From assembly GCF_003965815.1 (NCBI RefSeq), contig NZ_RXOE01000001.1:62001-126000 (forward strand): a DNA stretch of 64,000 nucleotides, given 5' to 3'. Each line of letters begins with the position of its first letter. Within the stretch, counting starts at the first letter, position 1. Of this stretch, positions 1-8,904 are shown piece after piece. The stretch is from Variovorax gossypii. Its GTDB lineage: Bacteria > Pseudomonadota > Gammaproteobacteria > Burkholderiales > Burkholderiaceae_C. The notes under the pieces were generated by a model. The model was not told where the DNA came from and ran no database searches. It worked only from the letters and a program-made list of their open reading frames with translations. The position numbers and the translations under genes are program-made.

Positions 1-15
1 GTGCCGCAGCCATGA
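1..15 (+). CDS. 3' end of an upstream CDS, probably pilV
   Basis: Only the last four codons and a TGA stop are in the window. The stop overlaps the pilW start as ATGA, the same coupling seen between pilW and pilX, so translational coupling to a preceding pilin-type gene is likely. The pilV identity is inferred from the usual gene order of such operons. Confidence 0.35.
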   Translation: MPQP

Positions 16-839
16 GCCGCAAGTCGATCGCGCCCGAGTCGCGGCAGGCGGGCTTCACGCTGGTCGAGTTCCTGGTCGCGCTGATCATCGGCATGCTCGT
101 CGTGCTGGCCGCCATCGCGACCATGCTCGGCACGCGCAGTACCGCCATGACGGGCGACGACGTCAATGCGCTCAATCAGTCGTCGGCCCTGGCGTTCAGA
201 CTGCTGGGGCAGCAGATCCGGCAGGCCGGATACATCCCCATCGATGCCACCGAGCCGCTCTACTACTTCAGCGTGAGCCCCGGCAAGGGCACCAATCTCA
301 CGGGCGAGCCGGCCTTCTTCGCGATCCGGGGCGTGGAGTCTCCCGGCGGTGCGGAGAACGACAGGCTCAAGCTCGGCTACGCGCCGAACCCCGACTACTT
401 CAAGGACTGCCTGGGGCAGGAGCCCGGGCGTGCATCGGGCGGCGGGTACGACGCAGCCGACCCTGCCGCGTCGGGCAATGCGAGGCTGATCACCAGCGAG
501 TTCTCGGTGGACAACAAGGGCGTGCTCAGGTGCCGCGGCAGCGGCAATGCGACGCCGCAGCCGGTCATCGACGGCGTCGAGCGTTTCGACGTGATGTATG
601 GCGTCAATGCAAGGGCCGGGAGCCAGCAAGTGGTGCGCTACGTGACGGCCGACGACGTCGCGGACTTCAACAGCGTTCGCACGGTGCGCATCTGTCTTCA
701 GCTCGTCGGTACCTCGAAGAGCAACCCCGGCGGCAGCCATACCGACTGCAACGGGGAGTCGCGCACAGGCAGCGACGGCAGGCTGCGGCGCGTCTACACG
801 GCGGTGTTCTCGCTGCGCAACGACCTGGGGGCGCTATGA
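12..839 (+). CDS. pilW: Type IV pilus minor pilin PilW
   Basis: This 275-aa protein has a class III prepilin leader ending in the peptidase motif G-FTLVE at residues 14-19, then a hydrophobic helix to about residue 40 that anchors it in the inner membrane before assembly. PilW-family minor pilins form the priming complex at the pilus tip with PilX, PilV and PilY1. The long cysteine-containing C-terminal domain fits PilW rather than a major pilin. It overlaps pilX by four bases (ATGA) and heads the visible part of a pilW-pilX-pilY1-pilE operon. Recognition rests on the N-terminal motif and operon context. Confidence 0.9.
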   Translation: MSRKSIAPESRQAGFTLVEFLVALIIGMLVVLAAIATMLGTRSTAMTGDDVNALNQSSALAFRLLGQQIRQAGYIPIDATEPLYYFSVSPGKGTNLTGEPAFFAIRGVESPGGAENDRLKLGYAPNPDYFKDCLGQEPGRASGGGYDAADPAASGNARLITSEFSVDNKGVLRCRGSGNATPQPVIDGVERFDVMYGVNARAGSQQVVRYVTADDVADFNSVRTVRICLQLVGTSKSNPGGSHTDCNGESRTGSDGRLRRVYTAVFSLRNDLGAL

Positions 840-1528
840 GATCGAGATCGCTCCGCGGTCCTGCTGGCGAGCGCCCGGTGCAGCACGGCTTTTCGCTCTT
901 CATCGTGATGATCATGCTGCTGCTCTCGGCGCTGCTGGTGATCGGCGGCGCGCGAACGGCCCAATTGCTCGAATCGGTGGCGGGCAATCAGCGCGAATAC
1001 CAGCGTGCCTTCGAGGCGGCCGAAGCCGCACTGCTGGATGCGGAGCGCGACATCCGGCAGCTGGCCTTCGATTCCGCGAGCAAGACCTATGTGGCGTGCG
1101 CGGCGCTTGCCGCATCGCGCTGCCGCAAGGCCGAAGACGGCCGCGTCTTCCCCGACCGCGACACCGGCTGGGTGACCGCCTACATGAACGACGGGGCCGA
1201 CAGCTGTGCGCGAGGCATCTGCTACTTCTCCGCGCTCGATTCGGTGGCGGCCGCCTCCGGCAGCGAGGCCTACCGGTTCTGGACCCGCGATGCGTACAGG
1301 GACGGGCACGCGTCTTATGGGCAGTTCACCGGAGCGCCCGATGCCGGCAGCCCGGCGCTGATGGGTGCCAGGTACTGGATCGAGGTCATCGACCGAAGGA
1401 ACAGCAAATATCCGCTCTACCGGATCACAGCGGTCGCGACCGGCGCGCGCTCGCCGAGCCTGACGGGCGGCACGCGGGTCGAACTGCAGGCGTCCTTCGA
1501 CCCGGACCCGGTCAGAGGGGTGAATTGA
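836..1528 (+). CDS. pilX: Type IV pilus assembly protein PilX
   Basis: The protein has 230 aa when started at the ATG overlapping the pilW stop. An open frame continues further upstream, but only as out-of-frame pilW sequence. A short basic leader runs into G-FSLFIVMI and a long hydrophobic helix, then the EAAEAAL stretch typical of the PilX N-terminal family. PilX is a minor pilin that works with PilW, PilV and PilY1 in pilus initiation and adhesion. It is followed by pilY1 after 20 bases. Confidence 0.88.
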   Translation: MRSRSLRGPAGERPVQHGFSLFIVMIMLLLSALLVIGGARTAQLLESVAGNQREYQRAFEAAEAALLDAERDIRQLAFDSASKTYVACAALAASRCRKAEDGRVFPDRDTGWVTAYMNDGADSCARGICYFSALDSVAAASGSEAYRFWTRDAYRDGHASYGQFTGAPDAGSPALMGARYWIEVIDRRNSKYPLYRITAVATGARSPSLTGGTRVELQASFDPDPVRGVN

Positions 1529-1548
1529 GCATGGCGGGAGGGATACAT

Positions 1549-4500
1549 ATGAGCATCACCGGAATTTCGAAGAGGACCACCGTGTGCGGACTTGTCTTGG
1601 CACAGTCCATCGGCTGCGCCGCGCCGTATCCACTGGCGCAGGTGCCGCGCAACACCGCGGTCAAGGAGCCGGCGCCCAACGTGATCGTGTCGGTCGACAA
1701 CTCGGGCAGCATGGATTTTTCATCGCGTGCATCCGATGGAAATAGCTCGGTCGTCGGAATCCCCTCTCGAATGGAAGCGCTGAAGGCCGCCTTGAGAGAG
1801 AACTTCGCGGAGGCCAACATTCCCAACGACCGGATCCGCCTTGCCTGGCAGGCGATGAACGTCGACAGCCGCAACAGCAACGACAACAACTGTGTCGGCT
1901 TCTTCGGGGACACCTCGCCAGGCCGCTACCGGGCAGGCAAATGCCGTATCGGAGGCGGCAGCAATGCGAACCTGATGCGTTCGCTGGACGGCGCGCATCG
2001 CGCCAATTTCATGGCCTGGGTCGATTTGCTGGTTCCTTACGGCGGAACGCCCCTGCACGCCATGATGACCCGCGCCGGCGAATACATGAAGACCACCGGC
2101 AGGTTCAGTCCGTATTCGGACGATCCGGGAGTGGAGGGGGCCGCGACGTCGGGTTGCCGCAGGTCCTTCCACATATTCATGACGGATGGCGACTACAACC
2201 TCTTCGGATTCAACCAGGATCCCAATGAACTCAACATGCCGGCCATCGGTAACGAGGACGGGACGCGCCGCGTCCTGCCCGACTCCGTGGCCTATGTGCC
2301 GCGCGCGCCCTACAAGGACAACGTTGGCGCCGTCCACGATGTTGCCAACTGGAGCAAGGATGCGTGGTGGGGCAACTGGACGCCCAAGACCGAATACCGC
2401 CCAACCCTGGCCGACATGGCCTTCCACTACTGGGCCAGCGACCTGCAGCCGGGTATTCCGAACAATATTCGGAAGATCGTTGCCGAGGCCGGCACCGTGG
2501 CGGTCGGTTCGGAGGCAGTCCCCGAGTACTGGAATCCGAAGAACGATCCGGCCGGCTGGCAGCACCTGACGACCTACACCATCGGATTCGGCGCTGCCTC
2601 TTCGTGGGCAGGCGTTCCCGTAATTTCGTCGGGAGCTGCACAGCCTACCTACAGCGGCGACTATGCGCGGTTGGTCGACGGCACGGTCGCATGGGCGGAC
2701 CCGTTGGCGAGCACGCTGGGGATGCAAGCCTGGAATACTTTCAACGGTGGCAGCGGGTACTACCAGGAGAAATCTTCCAACGCCGCCGCCGTGCGCATGG
2801 ACCTGTGGCACGCCGCGCTCAACAGCCGCGGCACCTTCACGCCGGCCTCGAACGCCCGGGCGCTCGACAGCGCCTTCAAATCGATCCTCGGGCAGATCAT
2901 GACCGACACGCGCCTTCCGCTGACCTCCATCGCCGCCAGCGGCTCCAGGGTGTCGACAGGCACGACCGTCTACCAGGCCGGCTACGACTCCGCAGACTGG
3001 TCGGGCACGCTCACCGCCACGAGGTTCGGCGCCGACGGCAGGCTGGCATCCTCGTCCGTCTGGTCTGCGCGCGATCTGCTCGACGCGCGCATGGCGACGC
3101 CGGGAGCCCACGGCAGCGATCGCAAGGTGCTCAGCTTCTCGGGCACGACCGCGGCAACGGCCACCCGTGCCGCGACCAGCGGCTCCGGCGTGCCGTTCCG
3201 GTGGAGCCGCTTGAGCAACGCGCAAAAGGATGCGCTCAAGGGCAGCACCGACACCGACACGGCAAGCACGGCGCTGGGTCAGGGCGTGCTCGACTTCGTT
3301 CGCGGCGACCGCAGCAACGAGGGCACCGGCCTGGGATTGCGCAAGCGCGCCCACGTGCTCGGCGACATCGTGGGCTCCGGCGTCTGGTACGCCGGAAAGC
3401 CCAGGAGCGGCTTCACCAACGACGCCTACGCCAGGTTCGCCGCGAGCGTTGCCCGTGCGCCGATGGTCTACGTCGGCGCCAACGACGGCATGCTGCACGC
3501 CTTCAACGCGTCGACCGGCAGGGAAGAGTTCGCCTATGTGCCCGAAGGCCTCTTCGGCACGGCCGAAGCGCCGGGGCTCAAGCGGCTCAGCGAGGGCGCC
3601 TACTCGCACAGGTACTACGTCGACGGCAGCGCCTTCGTGGCGGACATCTACATGGGCAGCAGCGGGGCGACAACTGCCGCCAGGGTCACGGACGCCGAGA
3701 AGGCGGCGCAGTGGAGGTCCCTGCTCGTGGGCACGCTGGGAGCGGGCGGCAAGGGCTACTTCGTGCTCGATGTCACCAGGCCCGAAAACATCGAGGAGAG
3801 CCAGGCGGCCAGCGTGGCGCTGATCGACACGACCGCGCTTGCCGACGAGGACCTTGGCCATCAGTTCCAGCAACCCACGCTCGATTCCTTCTCCGGGCGA
3901 GCGCTGCAGGTGGCGCTGCTGAACAACGAGCGCAAGGCCTTGATCCTGGGCAACGGCTACAACAGTAAGAGCGAGAAGGCCGTGCTGTGGATCCAGTATC
4001 TCGACGGCGACAAGGCGATCCTGAAGATTCCCGCGCCCGCCATGCAGAGGGCCGGAACCGGCAACGGCCTGTCCGCGCCGCGCCCGGTGGATCGCGACGG
4101 CGACGGCAAGGTCGATCTCGTCTACGCCGGAGACCTGCTCGGCAACCTCTGGAAATTCGACCTGAGCAACTCCGACAGCCGCAAGTGGAAAGCCACCATG
4201 GGCCCGGTCGCCCCGAAACGTTCGACCGCTGCCGCATCCAGCCTCGACAACAAGCCGCTGTTCGCGGCCGGAGCCGCGCAGCCGATCACGGCGGCGCCGG
4301 TGGTCGTCGGGCATCCGCGTGGCGGCTACATGGTGGTTTTCGGCACCGGGCGGCTGTTCGCCTCCAGCGACGAAGGCTCGACCGCCGACCAGTACCTGTA
4401 CGGCATCTGGGACCCGGCCAACGGAAACACCGGCACCGCGACATTGACCGACCTCGTGGCGCAGACGATCGGCACCACTCCTGTCGAGGAAGCCGATGTC

Positions 4501-4950
4501 GCGTTGCGCACCGTCTCCCGCAGAGGCGTGAGCTACACCGGCTCCGACGCCAGGCGCGGCTGGCACCTGAAGCTGCCGACGGCGGGGGAACGCATCGTCT
4601 ATTCCGGTGACGTGCTGGGCAGTGGTGTCGGGCTGTTCTCGACCACCATTCCCGGCTCGAGCAGCAATTCGATCGATTGCACTGCCGGCACGGGCGACGA
4701 CGGCTGGTCGCTGGTGGTCGACTTCTTCAGCGGCTCGGCCCCCGAGGGCATCGCCTACACCAGCTCCGGAGCGGTGGGGGCCTATCTGGGTTTCCGGAAT
4801 CGCTCGGGCAGGGACGACATCGTCTTCGAGCCGCAGGACCGCGAAAAAGGCAAGGACGTGATCTGCAATGCCGCTGGCGACTGCAAGACGCCGAAGCGGC
4901 CGGACATCGTGCGCCGCTTCGGCTGGCGCAGCCTGATCTCGACGAACTGA
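1549..4950 (+). CDS. pilY1: Type IV pilus tip adhesin/biogenesis factor PilY1
   Basis: The 1133-aa product begins at ATG 1549, which has a strong GGGAGGG ribosome site six bases upstream. An in-frame ATG at 1531 lacks such a site. An N-terminal export signal is followed by a von Willebrand A-like domain with the MIDAS motif DNSGS near residue 52. The C-terminal half is the PilY1 beta-propeller, with a calcium-loop type DRDGDGKVD motif near residue 850 and the GNLWKFDLS motif after it. In known systems PilY1 sits at the pilus tip, controls extension and retraction, and senses surfaces. It lies between pilX and pilE. Confidence 0.93.
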   Translation: MSITGISKRTTVCGLVLAQSIGCAAPYPLAQVPRNTAVKEPAPNVIVSVDNSGSMDFSSRASDGNSSVVGIPSRMEALKAALRENFAEANIPNDRIRLAWQAMNVDSRNSNDNNCVGFFGDTSPGRYRAGKCRIGGGSNANLMRSLDGAHRANFMAWVDLLVPYGGTPLHAMMTRAGEYMKTTGRFSPYSDDPGVEGAATSGCRRSFHIFMTDGDYNLFGFNQDPNELNMPAIGNEDGTRRVLPDSVAYVPRAPYKDNVGAVHDVANWSKDAWWGNWTPKTEYRPTLADMAFHYWASDLQPGIPNNIRKIVAEAGTVAVGSEAVPEYWNPKNDPAGWQHLTTYTIGFGAASSWAGVPVISSGAAQPTYSGDYARLVDGTVAWADPLASTLGMQAWNTFNGGSGYYQEKSSNAAAVRMDLWHAALNSRGTFTPASNARALDSAFKSILGQIMTDTRLPLTSIAASGSRVSTGTTVYQAGYDSADWSGTLTATRFGADGRLASSSVWSARDLLDARMATPGAHGSDRKVLSFSGTTAATATRAATSGSGVPFRWSRLSNAQKDALKGSTDTDTASTALGQGVLDFVRGDRSNEGTGLGLRKRAHVLGDIVGSGVWYAGKPRSGFTNDAYARFAASVARAPMVYVGANDGMLHAFNASTGREEFAYVPEGLFGTAEAPGLKRLSEGAYSHRYYVDGSAFVADIYMGSSGATTAARVTDAEKAAQWRSLLVGTLGAGGKGYFVLDVTRPENIEESQAASVALIDTTALADEDLGHQFQQPTLDSFSGRALQVALLNNERKALILGNGYNSKSEKAVLWIQYLDGDKAILKIPAPAMQRAGTGNGLSAPRPVDRDGDGKVDLVYAGDLLGNLWKFDLSNSDSRKWKATMGPVAPKRSTAAASSLDNKPLFAAGAAQPITAAPVVVGHPRGGYMVVFGTGRLFASSDEGSTADQYLYGIWDPANGNTGTATLTDLVAQTIGTTPVEEADVALRTVSRRGVSYTGSDARRGWHLKLPTAGERIVYSGDVLGSGVGLFSTTIPGSSSNSIDCTAGTGDDGWSLVVDFFSGSAPEGIAYTSSGAVGAYLGFRNRSGRDDIVFEPQDREKGKDVICNAAGDCKTPKRPDIVRRFGWRSLISTN

Positions 4951-4960
4951 AGACCAATCC

Positions 4961-5422
4961 ATGAAAAAGCACCCAAGGCCACAGGCTGGCAAGCGGACGT
5001 ACTCGCGCGGCTTCACCCTGATCGAACTCATGGTCGTGGTGGTCGTGATCGGCATCCTCGCCGCCATCGCCTATCCGAGCTACACGCGCTATGTGCTGAG
5101 GGCCAAGCGGGCCGACGCGAAGCAGCAATTACTGCAGGCTGCGCAATGGACCGAGCGCTACCTGACTGCCAATGGCGGATATCCGCCCGCCAGCGTCGCG
5201 CTGCCGGCGGGGCTGAGCCAATCGCCGTCGTCAGGCTCGGCCAGCTATGTCATCAGCTACGGCACGAGGACCGCGACCACCTACACCCTGCGAGCCGTGC
5301 CGCAAGGGGCGTCGAGAGGCGATGAATGCGGAACGCTCACGGTGAACCAGCAGGGCGTCAAGCTGGCGGCCGGCCGCGTCAGCGCCTCGGATGCGCTGGT
5401 GCAGCTCTGCTGGAACCGCTGA
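4961..5422 (+). CDS. pilE: Type IV pilin PilE-like minor pilin
   Basis: This is a 153-aa prepilin with a 17-residue basic leader, the cleavage motif RG-FTLIELM and a hydrophobic alpha-1 helix. Two C-terminal cysteines (GDECG and LCWNR) would close the D-loop of the pilin head. It starts 10 bases after pilY1, so it belongs to the same transcript. In beta- and gammaproteobacterial minor-pilin operons the gene at this place is usually called pilE and codes a minor pilin; it need not be the major subunit. nrdR converges from the other side, with no obvious hairpin terminator in the 39-bp gap. Confidence 0.88.
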   Translation: MKKHPRPQAGKRTYSRGFTLIELMVVVVVIGILAAIAYPSYTRYVLRAKRADAKQQLLQAAQWTERYLTANGGYPPASVALPAGLSQSPSSGSASYVISYGTRTATTYTLRAVPQGASRGDECGTLTVNQQGVKLAAGRVSASDALVQLCWNR

Positions 5423-5461
5423 ACGCGGGCAGGAGGATGAAGGGTGAGGGGGAGGGCGCGG

Positions 5462-5905
5462 CTAGATGTCGCGCAGCAGCTGCCTGAACTCGTCCACGTC
5501 CTCGAAGCTGCGGTAGACCGAGGCGAAGCGCACGTAGGCGACCTTGTCGAGCTTCTTGAGTTCGCGCATGACGAGCTCGCCGACCTTCGTCGAATCGATT
5601 TCGCGCAGGCCGCTGGCCAGCAGCTTCTGCTCGATGCGCAGCAGGGCGTTGTCGATCTGTTCGATGCTCACGGGGCGCTTGCGCAGCGCCAGCATCATGG
5701 AGGCACGCACCTTGGTCGAGTCGAAGTCGGCGCGGCTGCCGTCCTTCTTCACGACCACGGGAAAGTTGACGTCGGGCCGCTCGTAGGTGGTGAAGCGCTT
5801 GTCGCAGGCGCTGCACTGGCGGCGCCTGCGGACGAAGTCGGCGTCTTCCGAAACGCGGGTCTCGACGACCTGCGTTTCAAGATGGCCGCAAAAGGGGCAT
5901 TTCAT
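5462..5905 (-). CDS. nrdR: Transcriptional repressor NrdR
   Basis: This 147-aa protein starts with a zinc ribbon (CPFC near residue 3 and CSAC near residue 31) that binds NrdR boxes, followed by an ATP-cone domain from about residue 49 that senses ATP and dATP. Length and domain order are standard for NrdR, the nucleotide-responsive repressor of ribonucleotide reductase genes. It lies 33 bases downstream of glyA on the same strand, a common pairing in betaproteobacteria that couples one-carbon and dNTP metabolism. Confidence 0.96.
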   Translation of the reverse strand: MKCPFCGHLETQVVETRVSEDADFVRRRRQCSACDKRFTTYERPDVNFPVVVKKDGSRADFDSTKVRASMMLALRKRPVSIEQIDNALLRIEQKLLASGLREIDSTKVGELVMRELKKLDKVAYVRFASVYRSFEDVDEFRQLLRDI

Positions 5906-5938
5906 GCGGCCACGTCTTCTTCTACTGTCTGGAAGGAA

Positions 5939-7183
<1,245 letters not shown>

Positions 7184-7393
7184 GGCAGTCCTTTGAAGAC
7201 GAGGTCCTTGTTCTTCAACCAAACAAGGGCTGCCCAGGCGAACGGCTGAACGCCTGTTGTGGCCAGGCGGCACGCTTCCCAGTGGTATTCCACGTCAGCG
7301 CGTGGCACCTTGTTCGGGTGCTGCGCCTATCGCCAGTCGCGTACCGGCCGAGTGTAGCTCAGGAGCCCACACCCGGACCGCAATGTTCCTTCT

Positions 7394-8233
7394 TCAGGAA
7401 ACGGAAGAAAGCAGGGCCACCTTGGCCGGCTCGGAGCCTTCCTCGCGCTTGGCCGGAGGCACCGCCACGGGGATGGGCTGCGGGCGCACGGTCGGCGGCG
7501 TGACCGTCGACGGCGCGCGGCCGTTGGCCACCTGCAGCAGGCGCTCGTGCTCGGCCATCACCTTGGCGGCGTAGCCGCCGTCGTCCTCGAGGTTGGCCGC
7601 GCCCACGTAGTAGCGCAGGCCGCCTTCGAGGGAGCCGGCGCGCGCGATGCATTCCTGCAGCACCTTCACGCCGACGCGCATGTTGGTCACGGGGTCGAAC
7701 GCGGTGAGCGTGCCGCCCGCGCTCTCGTACTTGTCGCCGTGCACGCGGGTCATGACCTGCATCAGGCCCTGCGCGCCGACCTGGCTCTGGGCGAAGGGGT
7801 TGAAGCTGGATTCGACGGCCATGATCGCGAGGATCAGCGTCGGGTCGATCTTGGTGCGCTTGCCGATGCCGTAGGCCTCGGCCACCAGCACGCTCAGCGG
7901 CTCGGCGGCCACGCGGTATTTCTTGCTCAGCCAGTAGGCCACGGCGGCCTGCTGCTTGGGCAGGTCGGCGGGGCTCGCAGCCGTGGTGCGCTCGATGGCG
8001 GTCGGCTCGAGGTCGGTGGCTTCGGGCGCGGGCTTGCGCGACTGCAGCCAGCCCATCAGCTCCTCTTCGCCGGTCTTGCGCAGGTCGGGCCGCGCCACCA
8101 GGGCGAGGGCCGCGAACACGATGGCCAGACCGACCAGTGCGAACCCGTTGTGGGTTATTTCAAAAAAGCCGTCTGCCACGTCGGACACGAAAGTCCGTAG
8201 CCCGCGGGCCGTGACATCAAACGCCTTGTTCAT
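7394..8233 (-). CDS. Membrane-anchored lytic transglycosylase (SLT domain)
   Basis: This 279-aa protein has one hydrophobic segment near residues 30-48, then a linker and a soluble lytic transglycosylase domain at about residues 110-235. The catalytic glutamate is in AVESSFNPFA, and GAQGLMQV is the second SLT motif. Such enzymes cut the glycan strand of peptidoglycan, forming 1,6-anhydro-MurNAc. The C-terminus is a Pro/Val-rich tail of unknown role. It is transcribed from its own promoter at 8434-8461, which gives a leader of roughly 190 bases. Confidence 0.85.
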   Translation of the reverse strand: MNKAFDVTARGLRTFVSDVADGFFEITHNGFALVGLAIVFAALALVARPDLRKTGEEELMGWLQSRKPAPEATDLEPTAIERTTAASPADLPKQQAAVAYWLSKKYRVAAEPLSVLVAEAYGIGKRTKIDPTLILAIMAVESSFNPFAQSQVGAQGLMQVMTRVHGDKYESAGGTLTAFDPVTNMRVGVKVLQECIARAGSLEGGLRYYVGAANLEDDGGYAAKVMAEHERLLQVANGRAPSTVTPPTVRPQPIPVAVPPAKREEGSEPAKVALLSSVS

Positions 8234-8433
8234 CGCTCTTCCTTTCTGTGCGGCACCCGAGTCGCAACGCCATGGAAGGCGAGGGATGAAGGCGGCGGCG
8301 CTTGGATTGGTACGAATCAGGCTCCGCGCATGGAGTGAAGGGTTGGTTGGGAGCGCGGCGGCCTGATCAAGCCGGGGGAATTCGGCAGCGGATTCAGGTG
8401 GCCCCTCTGCGTCGGGCAGTCAGGGCAGCGCGG

Positions 8434-8461
8434 ATTCTAGCGTGGCTAAATACCCGGTCAA
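8434..8461 (-). promoter_or_regulatory. Sigma70-type promoter for the lytic transglycosylase gene
   Basis: Read on the minus strand, TTGACC and TAGAAT are separated by 16 bases, close to the housekeeping consensus. An inverted repeat AGCATAAG/CTTATGCT (8461-8486, 10-base loop) touches the upstream edge of the -35 box and could be an operator. The boxes are seen directly; the regulatory role is inferred. Confidence 0.65.
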
Positions 8462-8486
8462 GCATAAGTATTTGTTTTCTTATGCT

Positions 8487-8904
8487 AATAGATGTTTAAA
8501 AAATTGGCTCCCGTGGAGGCGTTTAGGCTTACGGGAAATCCCTTTGTAAAACACGTTTGCAATCGGAGGGAGCGACGCCTAATCTGGACGGGCCTGGCTT
8601 TTCAGGCGTTCTTCCGAGGCCCGGGAAACCCGAGGTGCAAGTCCGAGGGTTCAGCGGTCGAGGAGTCACGGTGGCAATCTCTTGCTGCCAGCACGGCGGG
8701 AACCATTGACTTCCGGTCGCGCGAATCGATGGCATGGGTTTTGTGCCCGCCATCAAGCCCGGTGACAAGACATTCCGTCGACTCACCGGGCTTTCTTCAT
8801 CTGGGAGATCCGATGAAGGCCTTTCTCCGGTAATTCTTCCGGGACGGGGCCTGCGTCCTTTCTGCGTACGTAGCGTTGGCGCATGTTTGCGGCACACTCC
8901 AGCG
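8487..8904 (+). other. Gene-free spacer with hairpin, possible leader or small RNA
   Basis: The spacer between the divergent transglycosylase and DUF748 genes is 671 bases in all. Beyond the minus-strand promoter I see no convincing gene. It holds several GC stems and, at 8755-8793, an 11-bp stem AAGCCCGGTGA/TCACCGGGCTT followed by TTCTTCAT, which looks like an intrinsic terminator on the plus strand. That would end a short plus-strand transcript about 110 bases before the DUF748 start codon. No known RNA family is recognised. Confidence 0.4.
8755..8798 (+). terminator. Terminator-like hairpin upstream of the DUF748 gene
   Basis: A perfect 11-bp stem with a 17-base loop is followed by a short T-rich run. 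It sits inside the leader of the DUF748 gene, so it could terminate a small RNA or attenuate the downstream gene. Confidence 0.5.

Noticed and set aside
1720-5067. 1115-codon open frame antisense to pilY1
   Set aside because: pilY1 has convincing domain motifs and operon context; the antisense product is low-complexity.
7184-7393. Riboswitch upstream of glyA
   Set aside because: I looked for glycine, THF and SAM-type core motifs and found none I could support.
8492-8833. 113-aa open frame upstream of the DUF748 gene
   Set aside because: No ribosome site, no family motif and poor codon bias; it also runs through the terminator-like hairpin.
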